Notes: generated by a model from the letters alone, not told the origin. 64,000 nt of DNA from Tretioscincus oriximinensis (GCA_022410635.1 JAJVDF010000585.1:687884-751883); one strand, 5' to 3'. Shown: positions 31,178-40,849, counted from the first letter of the stretch. Numbers and translations: made by a program.

Positions 31178-31420
31178 ATCTTCTTTCTTCTCCTCCTCTT
31201 CTCTTTCTTCTATTCTTCCTCTTCCTCCTCTTTTTCTTCCTCCTTCTCTTCTTCTTTTCCCTCCCTGTTCCTCCTCCTCTTCTTCCTTCTCTTTCTCCTC
31301 TTCTTCCTTCTCCTTCTCCTCTTCTTCCTCTTTTTCCTCTTTTTCCTCTTCTTCCTCTTCTTCCTTCTTCTTCTTCTTCTCCCTCCTCTTCTACCTCCTC
31401 CTCCTCTTATTTTATTACAT
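31178..31420. repeat. Polypyrimidine (CTT/CCT)n tract
   Basis: Almost pure pyrimidine on plus. It is the mirror type of the GA tracts at 6905 and 16453. Phe/Leu/Ser open frames over it are compositional. Confidence 0.95.
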
Positions 31421-31837
31421 AACAATTTTGAAAAACCTCTTCCTGTTCCTTCCCTTTTCTTCCTCTTCCTGACCCTGCAACCCACCAGCCACAATGGATT
31501 CTAACTGTCACTGCTTTCTACCAGCACATTTGTTGCCCAAACCATAAAAAGTTTGTTGTGGGAAGAGAAAACAAACTCTTATAGACTTGAAATAATAACA
31601 AGCGCAATGTTGACACAGAACATATTCCATAAAATTGCATCTACTTGGAAATAACTCCAATCTCACAGAGAGATCCAGTTACGTAATGCAACCTATAACC
31701 TGATATTATGTTCAATGGTACAATTTTTTTTAAAAAATGTTTTTTGTTTTGATCACTCAAACTCTATATAAATAGTAGTTAAATGTTCTTAGAAAAATAA
31801 ACGAGGAGGAGATGGAGGAGACTAGAAGAAGGACAAG
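31421..31837. other. No recognisable feature
   Basis: AT-rich; no shared repeat. Confidence 0.4.
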
Positions 31838-32165
31838 ATTTGCAGTATAACAAATTTGAGAGCAATGTAAAATGTCCCTGCTGTAACGAACCTCATTGTA
31901 ATGAAAATTTCAGTATAACAAACAGATCTAATCTGATCTGCTAGTTTTATTGGAGTTGCAACTTATTTTAATCTTACAGCAACTAGGCTGCGTGCACTAC
32001 AACAAATGATAGGCTTGGCTTGGATAATTCAGGTGGAATCTCATTATAAAGAACCCCAATATAACAAAATTTGCAGTATAACAAATTTGAAAGAAGTGTA
32101 AAAATGCCTCCACTATAATGAACCTCGTTGTAATGAAGGTTTCAGTATAACAAACTGATTTCTGT
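31838..32165. mobile_element. pogo/Tigger-like MITE with internal duplication
   Basis: The units 'gcagtataacaaatttga' and 'taatgaacctcgttgtaatg'/'taacgaacctcattgtaatg' occur twice (31838-31930; 32050-32160). AACCTCGTTATAA-type sequence is characteristic of Tigger/pogo ends. No transposase. Confidence 0.55.
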
Positions 32166-32169
32166 GCAT

Positions 32170-32325
32170 CTGCCTATTCTGTAATGAGAAGCAGAAAGAA
32201 ATACAAAAAGGAAAAAGAGAAGGCTAGAAGAAGTAGATGGAAGAAGAGGAGAAGAACAAGGAGAAGAAAAAGAGGCGGAGATGGAGGAGGCTTAGAAGAA
32301 GGACAACAAGAAATCCAGAAAAGGG
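32170..32325. repeat. Polypurine tract
   Basis: GA-rich run between the pogo-like repeat and the Penelope-like repeat. Confidence 0.85.
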
Positions 32326-32363
32326 GCATAAGCTTTCATAGACACATCTACTTCTTCAGATGC
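32326..32363 (-). ncRNA. Hammerhead-ribozyme-like core
   Basis: Minus strand: GCAT-CTGAAGA-(stem GTAGA/TCTAT)-GAAAGCTTATGC. Same layout as 20924-20961, with TTA replacing the expected TC before the stem I strand, which weakens the cleavage site. Confidence 0.5.
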
Positions 32364-32509
32364 AACCTGGACTCACGGGGAGGACTCACTAAAGACATTC
32401 CACCAAAATTTCAATAACTTCCACCCAGCCATTAATTTCAGCTTCGAACTGTCCAGGGAGCAAGTCCACATTCTAGACATCACCATAAAATTGCACGATG
32501 GCCATCTGA

Positions 32510-32578
32510 AGCTTTCGTAGATACACCTACTTTTTCAGATGCATCTGAAGAAGTAGACATATCTATGAATGCTTATGC
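32510..32578. repeat. Head-to-head pair of hammerhead-like cores
   Basis: The minus core (32510-32542, box decayed to CTGAAAA) and plus core (32541-32578, CTGAAGA ... GAATGCTTATGC) share the central ATGCAT. The pair makes a palindrome. Both cores carry box mutations. Confidence 0.6.
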
Positions 32579-32598
32579 CACCTCCTTTTCTACCGTTA

Positions 32599-32764
32599 GG
32601 CCCTTATTCTGGGTTATATCTCAGTACAGAGCTTGGTCATCCACATGCCAGTGTAGGCTGTGGCAGGCCCCATTCGGGTGCCTGCCATAGCCTACACTAG
32701 CATGTAGATGACACACTCCTATTCTGAGATATAGCCAAGAAAAAGGTTCAGTGGGGACAGGACC
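32599..32764. mobile_element. PIF/Harbinger-like foldback MITE
   Basis: TTA at 32596-32598 and 32765-32767. Left end lost 'tgtccccactgag' but keeps GGCCCTTATTCTGGG; right end GTGGGGACAGGACC. Inverted halves meet at 'ggcccc' / 'gggtgcc'. It sits between two parts of the Penelope-like repeat ('...ctaccgtta', 'ttagtctctaagtgctac'). Confidence 0.85.
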
Positions 32765-32830
32765 TTAGTCTCTAAGTGCTACTAGCCCCTTTGCTGCACT
32801 TTCTACTAGACTAACACGGTTATTTCTCCA
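32765..32830 (+). mobile_element. Penelope-like repeat, 3' piece
   Basis: 'gtctctaagtgctactagc' and 'gactaacacggttatttc' recur at 44870, 47735 and 60200. Confidence 0.6.
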
Positions 32831-33517
32831 AAATTGACAATAAGAAGGAAGAGGATAAAAAGGCTAGAAGATATTTCATGAAGGAATGCAGAACTGAAGT
32901 AGAAGACGACCAGATCAAAACCCAACATTCTGACCATGTCCCTTCAGATATTCTCAGCACAAGCCATTTAGAGCTCCTTCAGTAGGGTTCTGTACCAAGT
33001 GAGTAACCGGTTCCTTCAATGTATAATGTGCATCTAGGCACATACTAATATATGATGCCATTTCCTCAGTTTCATCTACATACCCACACAACAAGTAACC
33101 TCAGACCATCTAGTGCTTTTCTCCCAGTTCCTTGCGTAGGTTTCTTTCCCTATTTCTGTCCCTTGGGCAATTGCTTGTAAAAATAGCAGGAAAAGTGGAA
33201 TGAGGAAGTTGCTGGGAAGGAGAGAGAAATCACAAAACACCCACAGACTAAACTGCAGCATACTCTACATGGCATTTGCCGTTCCCTTTCGTTTATATTA
33301 AGATTCTTTATAAAAACAAGTTACTTGCACTTGAACGTGAGCAGAACATGGGAGAGCGAAATCGTTTGTGGCTCCAGACTAAGTTGATCTTACTGCTGCT
33401 CCAATTACGAAGGATTAATCCATCTTCGGTCCTAAAGAACTGGACTGAATCAGAAATAATAAATTTTCCCCCTGCTTTAGTAAAGTTCTTCAGGACAGAA
33501 GATGGCTTAGAAGATGG
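32831..33517. other. No recognisable feature
   Basis: No shared repeat and no convincing exon. Confidence 0.35.
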
Positions 33518-33824
33518 TAGGTGTAAATGGCTCAGTCGCTTAGGAAACCGTCTCTCTCCTGGGAAATGGTGTTTCAAAGCCCTATGTTGGATGTGGGGAG
33601 GAGTGAGCACCTTCCACTAGTCTGTAACTCTAGCCAACCCAGCTATCTGAAAGCAAGAATTGCAAGAAATTGCAACTGACTGCAAGTAGATGCATGGGAA
33701 CCACCACAGCCTGGTGGGGAAGATAGAATGCCAGCCTTCAAAATACCCTAGTAAGCCGCTTTGAGTCCCCTTGTAAGCTGAGAAAAGTGATGTTTAAGAA
33801 CCCAGTTCTTCTTCTTCGTCTTAA
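33518..33824 (+). mobile_element. SINE-Y, full-length copy
   Basis: A box TGGCTCAGTCG (33528-33538) and B-box-like GTTTCAAAGCC (33571-33581) are spaced as in a tRNA promoter. Then 'caccttccactagtctgtaa', 'aaattgcaactgactgcaag', 'tggggaagatagaatgccag', and an L2-like tail 'aagccgctttgagtcccc' ending in 'ttcttcttcttcgtctt'. Known: such SINEs are transcribed by RNA polymerase III and moved by the LINE sharing the tail. Confidence 0.88.
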
Positions 33825-33881
33825 AAAGGATCCGCTCCCCTCCACGAGAGTAAATAAAGGATTTCACTCATTCATATGTAC

Positions 33882-34164
33882 CTGTAAAATCCGCATGGAG
33901 CTGGCAAGAGGAAATAAGGAAGCCAATACCGTGCTTCCGCAGTCCGTCTGACATCGTCTCGCGGTATCTGAATTTCAACGGCGTGACAGACAATATGCTA
34001 CTCAATGGGGGAGCAGACATTACATGCTGATTCCTCAAAAGATCAGCAATCACATATTCCGGGGGATATTCCACATATTCCTGAGTGCATAATGGAAGCT
34101 CCGTTATATTGTGCAGCGGAGTCATCACAAAGATATTATGATCATGGTATGAAAACCTCATGTA
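33882..34164 (-). other. Exon-like open frame, unrecognised
   Basis: An open frame of about 94 codons in complex, non-repetitive sequence. Minus-strand residues include YVEYPPEYVIADLLRNQ and PLKFRYRETMSDGLRKHG. It is bounded by an AG at 34165-34166 and by CAG|GTACAT at 33880-33882. The donor is weak at +4/+5, and the acceptor has no pyrimidine tract. Codon variety looks more gene-like than the other frames. I do not recognise the protein; it may be a host exon, a decayed transposon or chance. Confidence 0.3.
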
Positions 34165-34419
34165 CTAGCAGCCCCTGATGGGACAGAATTTGTTCTGCTG
34201 AAAAGAACTCCAGCATCTGCCCGATTTCCATTTCTGGTGGAAATCCTTGGGCCAACATCAGGAAAAATTAATATCTGATGCCCTCCACCCCAAAAAATGA
34301 TTTACAGTTCCTAAAACAAGACTGTTACTCCATCCTTGCAAAAATAAACTACACAATTATTATTTTATTTTATTTTTTTAAAAAATCAAAGTATTTCAAA
34401 GGCAGCTGAAAGGTATCTC
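34165..34419. other. No recognisable feature
   Basis: AT-rich spacer. Confidence 0.4.
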
Positions 34420-34905
34420 TAAAACATTTATTATCGTTGTTGTTGTTATTGACACAAAACCCAGTAATACGCAGCAAATGAGATTAATATGCTGGATTTC
34501 GTATAACAAAACCACAAGTCAGACACTTCCCAAGTCTAGAACTGTGTGATGTATATATTTTCGTATGATGAGTGCAGATCCAATTAAAGTGGCCTTTTGC
34601 AACTGACAGATCGTGATTTTATTAATGTTTATTGTTTCCAAAAGCCGGCAGAGATCTTTTGGCACAGCACCCCATGTGCCCATTACCACTGGGACCACCT
34701 GTATTGGTTTATGCCAGAGTCGTTGCACTTCCATTTTGAGATCCTGATATCGGCTGAGTTTCTCCTGTTGCTTTTCCTCAATTCGACCATCACCTGGTAT
34801 GGCGACATCCATGATCCACACTTTTTTCTTTCCACGATCGTGAGATGACGATGATGACGATGACGACGACGACGATTTCTCTTCTGTTACTCGCCATGGG
34901 ATCAA
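34420..34905 (-). pseudogene. R4/Dong-like LINE, C-terminal endonuclease fragment
   Basis: The 128-residue minus-strand frame contains VWIMDVAIPGDGRIEEKQQE, then KLSRYQDLKMEVQRLW and VVPVVMGTWGAVPK. This pattern (DVAIPGD...EK..KYQDL) is typical of the restriction-like endonuclease end of R4/Dong-type non-LTR elements, a family that cuts DNA for target-primed reverse transcription. It is 5' truncated: an eleven-Ser run from a (GAT/GAC)n microsatellite lies before the domain at about 34840-34880. The 3' UTR continues to 34420 with 'cccagtaatacgcagc'. The clade assignment is from memory of the motif, not alignment. Confidence 0.7.
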
Positions 34906-34924
34906 AGGTCATGGGTGGGATATA

Positions 34925-35128
34925 AGGTTAGTTTTTATACCTCGCGTTTCCCAAAGAAGGGAATCAAAGTGGCTTACATAACCTTCTGTTCCCTTCACAA
35001 CAGACACTTTACTTAAAATGTGGGGCTGAGAATGCTCAAAAGAACAATGGGAAACCAAGAGACTCCCGGGAGACTTCCAGATAAGAGTCAGACACATTAA
35101 CTGCTGCACTCTGGTTCCCTGACTCACC
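34925..35128 (-). mobile_element. SINE with L2-like tail, decayed
   Basis: 'ttttatacctcgcgtttccc', 'gaatcaaagtggcttacata', 'aacagacactttac', 'gtggggctgagaatgctca', 'cagataagagtcagacac'. Combines SINE-Y tail with SINE-A body. It directly abuts the Tc1 left end. Confidence 0.65.
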
Positions 35129-36126
35129 AAAATACACTGCTCAAACAAATAAAGGGAACACTTAACAGAATATAACTCAGAGTAAATCAAACTTCTGTGA
35201 AATCAAACTGTCCACTTAGGAAGCAACACTGATTGACAATCAATTTGACATGCTTTTGTACAAATGGAATAGACAACAGGTGGAAATTACTATCAAGACA
35301 CACTCAATAAAGGAATCTCAGTACCAGTGCTTTCTGGCTGATGGTTTGGTGACTTTTGAATGTTGGTTGTGCTTTCACACTCGTGATAGCATGAGACGAA
35401 CTCTGCAACCCACACAAGTGGCTCAGGTAGCTCATCCAGGATGGCAAATCAATCTGAGCTGTGGCAAGAAGGTTTGCTGTGTCTGTCAGCATAGTGTCCA
35501 GAGGCTGGAGGCGCCACCAGGAGACCGGCCAGTACACCCGGAGAGGTGGAGGGAGCCGTAGGAGGGCAGCAACCCAGCAGCAGGAACGCTACCTCTGCCT
35601 TTGTGCAAGGAGGAACAGGAGCCCTGCCAGAGCCCTGCAAAATGACCTCCAGCAGGCTACAAATGTGCATGTGTCTGCATAAACCATTAGAAACTGACTC
35701 CATGAGAATGGTATGAGGGCTCGACGTCCACAGATGGGGGTTGTGCTCACAGCCCAACACCGTGCTGGACGCTTGGCATTTGCCACAGAACACCAGGATT
35801 GGCTACTTTGCCACTGGCACCCTGTGCTCTTCACAGGTGAAAGCAGGTTCATACTGAGCACATGTGACAGACGTGACAGAGTCTGGAGACGCCAGGGAGA
35901 GCGATCTGCTGCCTGCAACATCCTTCAGCATGACCGGTTTGGCAGTGGGTCAGCAATGGTATGGGGTGGCATTTCTTTGGAAGGCCGCACAGCCCTCCGT
36001 GTGCTCACCAGATGTAGCCTGACTGCCGTTAGGTACCAAGATGAGATCCTCAGACCCCTTGTGAGGCCACATGCTGGTGTGGTTGACCCTGGTTTCCTCC
36101 TAATGCAGGACAAAGCCAGACTTCAT

Positions 36127-36785
36127 TTGGAATACTGTGTTCAATTCTGGTCACCACATCTCAAGAGGGATATTTTGGAACTGGAGAAGGTGCAGAAAAG
36201 GGCAACAAAAATGATCAAGGGTCTGGAGCACCTCCCTTATGAAGCAAGGCTGCAGCGTCTGGGCCTCTTCAGCCTTGAAAGGCGACGTTTGAGGGGTGAT
36301 CTGATTGAAGTGTACAAAATCATGCATGGGATCGACAGGGTGAATAGAGAAAAAATGTTTTCTCTATCACACAACACAAGGACCAGAGGGCCCTCCTTAA
36401 AACTGTTGAGTAGAAAAGTGAGAACAGACAAAGGAAAGTGTTTTTTCACCCAGAGGGTCATCGGCCTGTGGAATTTACTTCCTGAAGAGGTGGTGGTAGC
36501 TAACAGCTTGGATAGTTTCAAGACAGGACTAGACACGTTTATGGACACTAAGGGTATAAATGGATACTAAGATAGTTGTCTGGATGTAGCCTCCGGGATG
36601 GAGCAACAGGCAGGACTNTTGAAATACCATTTGCAGGGAGTCACGAACAGGAGCAGCATATTTTGCTTTCCTCTGTTCGGACTGCCCAGGTGCATCTGGT
36701 GGGCCTCTGTGTGACACAGAATGCTGGACTCGATGGGCTGTGGCCTGATCCAGTATGGCTCTTCTTATGTTCTTATGTTCTTATG
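36127..36785 (+). mobile_element. CR1-like LINE inserted in Tc1 transposase
   Basis: Open from LEYCVQFWSPHLKRDILELE through KVRTDKGKCFFTQRVIGLWN to the end of the RT thumb at 36570, then 3' UTR and (CTTATGTT)n. This copy has one uninterrupted coding frame over its length, so it is relatively young. The Tc1 sequence reads on across the junctions ('gccagacttcat' / 'tggctggagtgtg'). Confidence 0.92.
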
Positions 36786-36898
36786 TGGCTGGAGTGTGTC
36801 AGCAGTTCCTGCAAGATGAAGGCATTGAAGCTATGGACTGGCCCGCCCATTCCCTAGACCTGAATCCAATTGAGCGCATCTGGGGCATCATGTCTCGT

Positions 36899-37210
36899 AA
36901 CAAACACAGAAAAAACCCTACGGTGTCCCAAACCGCATATAGACAAAACAATAGATAAACAATTCAATACATTATAAAGATATATTTCAAACAATAATAG
37001 ATAATCCACATTATATAGTATAAAAATTAGCAGCTGCCCAATAAAAGTCCAAATAAAATGAGTAAAAGTCCAAAAGGATCCAATATAATACAAAGTACTG
37101 GANGTTATACAGTGTAGTTGCTCAGGACGAAACGTGTGACGGTACCTCAGTTATCAGCCGCTTGACGGCCAGATGCGTTTCGACCGGTATGGTTTTCTTC
37201 AGTGGCCTCT
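36899..37210 (-). mobile_element. Penelope-like (hammerhead-bearing) insertion, 312 bp
   Basis: It is flanked by the exact 9-bp repeat ATGTCTCGT (36890-36898 and 37211-37219), which restores the Tc1 reading. On the minus strand it begins with the hammerhead core and ends TTTTTTCTGTGTTTGTT. No reverse transcriptase or GIY-YIG endonuclease remains, so it is truncated or non-autonomous. The class is inferred from the ribozyme at its 5' end. Confidence 0.7.
37167..37207 (-). ncRNA. Hammerhead-ribozyme core at the 5' end of the insertion
   Basis: Minus strand: GGCCA (stem I) - CTGAAGA - AAACCATACCGGTC (ACC/GGT stem II) - GAAA - CGCATC - TGGCC (stem I). All invariant hammerhead boxes are present: CUGANGA, GAAA, and UC before the stem I strand as cleavage site. 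Stem III is minimal, as in Penelope-like dimeric hammerheads. Confidence 0.7.
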
Positions 37211-37623
37211 ATGTCTCGTTCCATCCACCAACGTCACGTTGCACCACAGATGGTCCAGGAGTTTGCAGATGCTTTAGTCCAGGTCTGGGAGGAGATCCCT
37301 CAGGAGACAATCCGCAACCCCATCAGAAGCATGCCCAGGCGTTGTAGGGAGGTCATACAGGCACGTGGAGGCCACACACAATACTGAGCCTCATTATGAC
37401 TTGTTTGAAGGAGATTACATCAAGGTTGGATCAGCCTGTAGTGTGTTTTTCCACTTTGCTTTTGTGTGTGACTCCAAATCCAGGCCTCCATTGGTTAACG
37501 AATTTGTGCTTCGTTGTCAGCACATCCAACTTTTTACAGAACAAAGTATTTAATGAGAATATTTCATTCATTCAGATCTAGGATGAGTTATTTGAGTGTT
37601 CCCTTTTATTTGTTTGAGTGGTG

Positions 37624-37918
37624 TAAACAAAACAAGCTGCATGGAAATCAGAGGGTTGCTGGTTCTAATCCCTGCTCTGTCAGCAGGTTAGAAAAGCTGC
37701 ATGCAGGGCGTCTGCACTACTCCACAATGGCACANAGACCCCAGATGCTTAGGCCTCTTTCTGAAACAGGGCAATACCCCGTGTGGAGGGGCCCAAGTTC
37801 AGCTTTAATATAAACTTAAAACCTCACAAACTTGTACTTATCTGTCGCTCCAGTGATGGTCCAGGGAGCTGCTACAGATGCCCGATCTTAGATGGCTGCT
37901 GTCCTTTGGTGCTGCTAG
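37624..37918. other. Unassigned; tRNA-like B-box remnant
   Basis: 'gaaatcagagggttgctggt' and GGTTCTAATCCC at about 37660 resemble a B box and flank, perhaps of another SINE. Not a tRNA gene. Confidence 0.3.
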
Positions 37919-38328
37919 GACCAGACAACCCTAGGACCAGAGGGCCCTCCTTGAAACTGATAGGCAAACGTGAGAACAGACAAAGGAAAGTATTTTTTCA
38001 CCCAGCGGGTCATCGGCCTGTGGAATTTATTTCCTGAACAGGAGGTGGTAGCTAACAGCTTGGATAGCTTCAAGGCAGGACTAGACAGGTTCATGGACAC
38101 CAAGGGTATAAATGGGTCCTAGGATGGATGTCTGGATGCTGCCTCTGGGAAGGAGCCTCAGGCAGGACTCCTGAAATGCCATTTGCAGGGAGTCATGAAC
38201 AGGAGCATATTTTGCTTCCCTGTGTTCGGACTGCCCAGGTGCATCTGGTGGGCCTCTGTGTGAGACAGAAGGCTGGACTAGGTGGGCTCTGGCCTGATNC
38301 AGGATGGCTCTTCTTATGTTCTTAAGCA
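37919..38328 (+). mobile_element. CR1-like LINE 3' end
   Basis: 'ggaccagagggccctccttg', 'cacccagcgggtcatcggcc', 'caaggcaggactagacaggt', 3' UTR and 'cttatgttctta' tail. Confidence 0.9.
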
Positions 38329-38609
38329 TTGTTATATTGCTGTGGAAATGAAAGTTCTGGTTGCACGTGTGTTATTCCATGTGACATGTGTGTCATTTAA
38401 AACAAACATGGATTAGGCATCCTCTCTCTCTTTCCTTTTCGCCTCCTTGGCGCAACTTTTCCTCTGTTTATGGAGGCAGGTGAAAAGTTAACAACTGGAT
38501 CAAAAGCTTTAGAGGGTGAACAGAGATCTGATGAAACTATAGGCAAATGGGGAAGAAAGGAAGCGTATAGATGGGTCCCTCAGCTACTTTCCTTAAGCAG
38601 AAAATATGT
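38329..38609. other. No recognisable feature
   Basis: No shared repeat except possible 'cttaagcagaaaatatgttt' at the end, similar to the beginning of family Z. Confidence 0.4.
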
Positions 38610-38993
38610 TTCCGGAAGCATAGACTGAACAGATTTTCTGAGGCCCAAATCAGTGTAATCAATATTCATGCTAATTTGCATATTCATATCNATTTGCCCA
38701 TACTCATAAAAATGCAAATCACCAAACATGCATGCGACTCTGAAATCCCCGCCCGAAAAATCTGCGAAGCATGTGAGAATTTGAAATGCGTGAGAAACTT
38801 GCATTTTTTTAAAAAAAATACTGAGGGGAGGGTGCCTTCAGGAGTTGGTCCTGTTGCCAGAGCACCCTAGTGGTGGTGCAGTGATTTTTTTTNAAAAAAA
38901 ATTAAAATAAATAATTTTTTTTCCTCAACAAAAAATGGGGAAATGGTGCCCTCCGGGGTTTTCTCCCCCNCAAAAGGGGTCATCTGGTCAGCT
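38610..38993. mobile_element. Repeat W (copy 2)
   Basis: Same block order as 13145-13558, right end 'ggggtcatctggtcagc'. It lies between a Z-like start (38592) and the rest of Z (39000), both beside TAGACT, so it probably inserted in a Z copy. Confidence 0.65.
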
Positions 38994-38999
38994 TAGACT

Positions 39000-39372
39000 A
39001 GATGAAGATTGGTAAAAGAGGCATCATCCCTCCCAGGGATGTGGTGCAGACTGGGAGATGTAGTCCACAAGGCCCCCCGCAGACTGGGCAGAAGAGGCTG
39101 CCTGCTGCTCATACTACACTTCCCAGCAAGCCCCATTGTCTGTTTCACTTTTATCACATTTGGGCTACTGCTACTTCCATCTTTGTGAAGGTGCTGGGCA
39201 TCCAGGCTTTTATAACGCACACGCGTGACTGTGAAAAGGAAAAAAAAGGTATAGAAAAGCAGACAGAAACGCAACTTAAAACCACAAAACAGGAATCCTG
39301 CCAGGAAATGGAGAAACAGCAAGCTGGTGGTTTGTTATTGTTTACACGTTGGTATCCAGGAATAAAATTCAG
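39000..39372 (+). repeat. Repeat family Z copy with ZNF143/THAP11-type motif
   Basis: Blocks 'cctcccagggatgtggtgca', 'actgggcagaagaggctgcc', ACTACACTTCCCAGCAAG (39113-39130), 'tcacatttgggctactgc', 'gtgctgggcatccaggcttt', 'aatcctgccagg'. Copies: 45960, 48180, 48752, 57020, 61735. Class unknown. Confidence 0.7.
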
Positions 39373-39794
39373 TATTTTGGTAGAACGTTGCCAGTATGGC
39401 AAAAAATGCAACACAAATTCTGCATTGCAAGCAAGGCTTCTTGGGGTCCCTGTCTGGGCTGCCTNCTTTGGGTGGAAACGTTGTGGGAAGGGGAAGGAGG
39501 GAAAGCCTGGACTGTGGCTTTGGGGCCATTGCGTTGCCAATAGTTTATGCCCAGTTCAGAGTCCGACCCGCCATCCTCCGCCACCTCCTCTCGCCCTTCC
39601 AAAACACAAGGCCTCCCTTTGTATTCCTCCCATTAGGAGTTCCTTTGAACAGGAGCCTGAGTAGGCCGAAAGAAAAGGCCGCCTCAGAGAGCCATTTTTT
39701 TGGCGCCAGAATTTCTAGTCAAGTGGGGAAAACTGTCACCATGAGGCGGCGGTGAGGCCTCCTTCTGGCGTAGGATTCAGAATAGGGGGCCCTG
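39373..39794. other. No recognised gene; GC-rising sequence
   Basis: Several overlapping open frames on both strands share no known motif. It precedes the tandem array. Confidence 0.3.
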
Positions 39795-40745
39795 GCAACC
39801 GTATGTAGGCTATGGCAGGCCCCATTCGGGGTTAACAAGAGAGCACTGAAACATCTCCTTCCTTGGCTTCTCAGGCCCCACTTCAACACGACTAACCCAT
39901 TCAGGCCTGCCACGGCCTACTCTAGCGTATGAATGGTGGTAGGCCGCTGTGTTCAAGGAATACTAATTCCCTTTTAACCCTTTCCTCTAGTTGATTAGGA
40001 TGGGCCTTGAAATGGGGGCCTGCCATTTGCATGCTGGTGCAGGCTATGGCAAGCCCCGAATTGGACCTGCCATAACTTGCACTGGTCCGAGGGTAGCAGG
40101 CTCCTATTCCAAATGTCCCAGAATAAAGGCTTAGGTATATTGTGCACTGAATATGAAGCCTGCCATATGGGGCCTGCCATAGTTGATACTGGCATGGGGA
40201 TGGCCCCAATTGCAAAATGCATCCCAAAGCAAAGGCTAAGCAGAAAATGGCTGCCATAGTCTACACTGGCATGTGGATATCTGGTTCCTGTTAGAAGATG
40301 TATCCCCAAACAACGCCTACTGCAGAAAGTGACTCACTGCCATAGCCTACACTGGCACGTGGATAGCAAGCACCTGTTCTAAGATACATCCCAAAGCAGA
40401 CCCTAGTGCAGAAAGTGACTGCCATAGACTACAGTGGCTGCCAGGCTATATCCCAAGCAAGTGGCTGCCATAGTCTACACTGGCATGTGGACAGCAGGGT
40501 CTTGTTCCAGGATATGTATAGTCCAGGAAGTGGCTGCCGTAGCCTACACTGCCAGTGGCTAGCAGGGCNTTATTCCAAGCTATATCCCAAAGCAAGTGGC
40601 TGCCATAGCCTACACTGGCATGTGGACGGCAGGGTCGTGTTCCAGGATATATTCNCAAACGAAGCCTAGTTCAGGAAGTGGCTGCCATAGCCTACACTGC
40701 CAATGGCTGGCAGGGCCTTGTTCCATTCCAAAACAAAGCCTTGTG
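39795..40745. repeat. Tandem array of PIF-like MITE halves
   Basis: Eleven or so units contain 'ctgccatagcctacactggc' followed by 'atgtggatagcagg', 'tgttccaagatatatccca' and 'aagcctagtgcagaaagtgg'. The unit is about 65-85 bp. Early units (39802-40136) still hold the inverted-half layout; later ones are head-to-tail. Derived from the same sequence as the MITEs at 30586 and 32599. Confidence 0.9.
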
Positions 40746-40849
40746 CAGCAGAAAGCGGCTTTAAATGGATGGGGAAAACACCCAGATTTTATTACCTAGG
40801 TTGCCCCCCCCTTAAGGAATGTGATCATCAGAGAGACCCCTCAATCACA

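Larger units (their letters stand above)
35395..37387 (+). pseudogene. Tc1 transposase, inactivated
   Basis: The N-terminal helix-turn-helix remnant [20 protein letters not shown] (35461 on) is followed, in another frame, by the DDE domain from about 35713: VLFTGESRF, MVWGGISLEG, LMQDKAR, then after CR1 AHSLDLNPIERIWG, and after the second insert VAPQMVQEFADALVQVWEE to the stop at 37387. The first catalytic Asp (normally FTDESRF) is Gly, the residue after the second Asp is Lys instead of Asn, and the final Glu (NPIER) is kept. Frame changes and both insertions also break it. Known role: cut-and-paste transposition at TA sites in the nucleus. Confidence 0.9.
35135..37623 (+). mobile_element. 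Tc1-family DNA transposon with two nested insertions
   Basis: The left end CACTGCTCAAACAAATAAAG (after TA at 35133-35134) and right end, inverted, CACCACTCAAACAAATAAAA (before TA at 37624-37625) are terminal repeats with the TA target typical of Tc1/mariner. Removing CR1 (36127-36785) and the Penelope-like insert (36899-37210 plus one duplication) leaves about 1.5 kb, the normal length. The sequence is very close to a Tc1 lineage known from lampreys, teleosts and amphibians, for which horizontal transfer has been proposed. Confidence 0.92.

Noticed and set aside
33528..33581. tRNA gene from A and B boxes
   Set aside because: The acceptor stem and cloverleaf are not complete, and the boxes are followed by a SINE body and tail present in many copies.
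34519..34905. Host nuclear protein with a Ser-rich linker
   Set aside because: The residues match the endonuclease end of R4/Dong-type LINEs, and the Ser run is a (GAT/GAC)n microsatellite.
37113..37140. Another hammerhead in the Penelope-like insert (GACGAAACGTGTGAC on plus)
   Set aside because: GAAA is present, but no CUGANGA box lies at the right distance before it.
37640..37680. Second tRNA-like site
   Set aside because: Only a B-box-like GGTTCTAATCCC is visible without a matching A box or stem.
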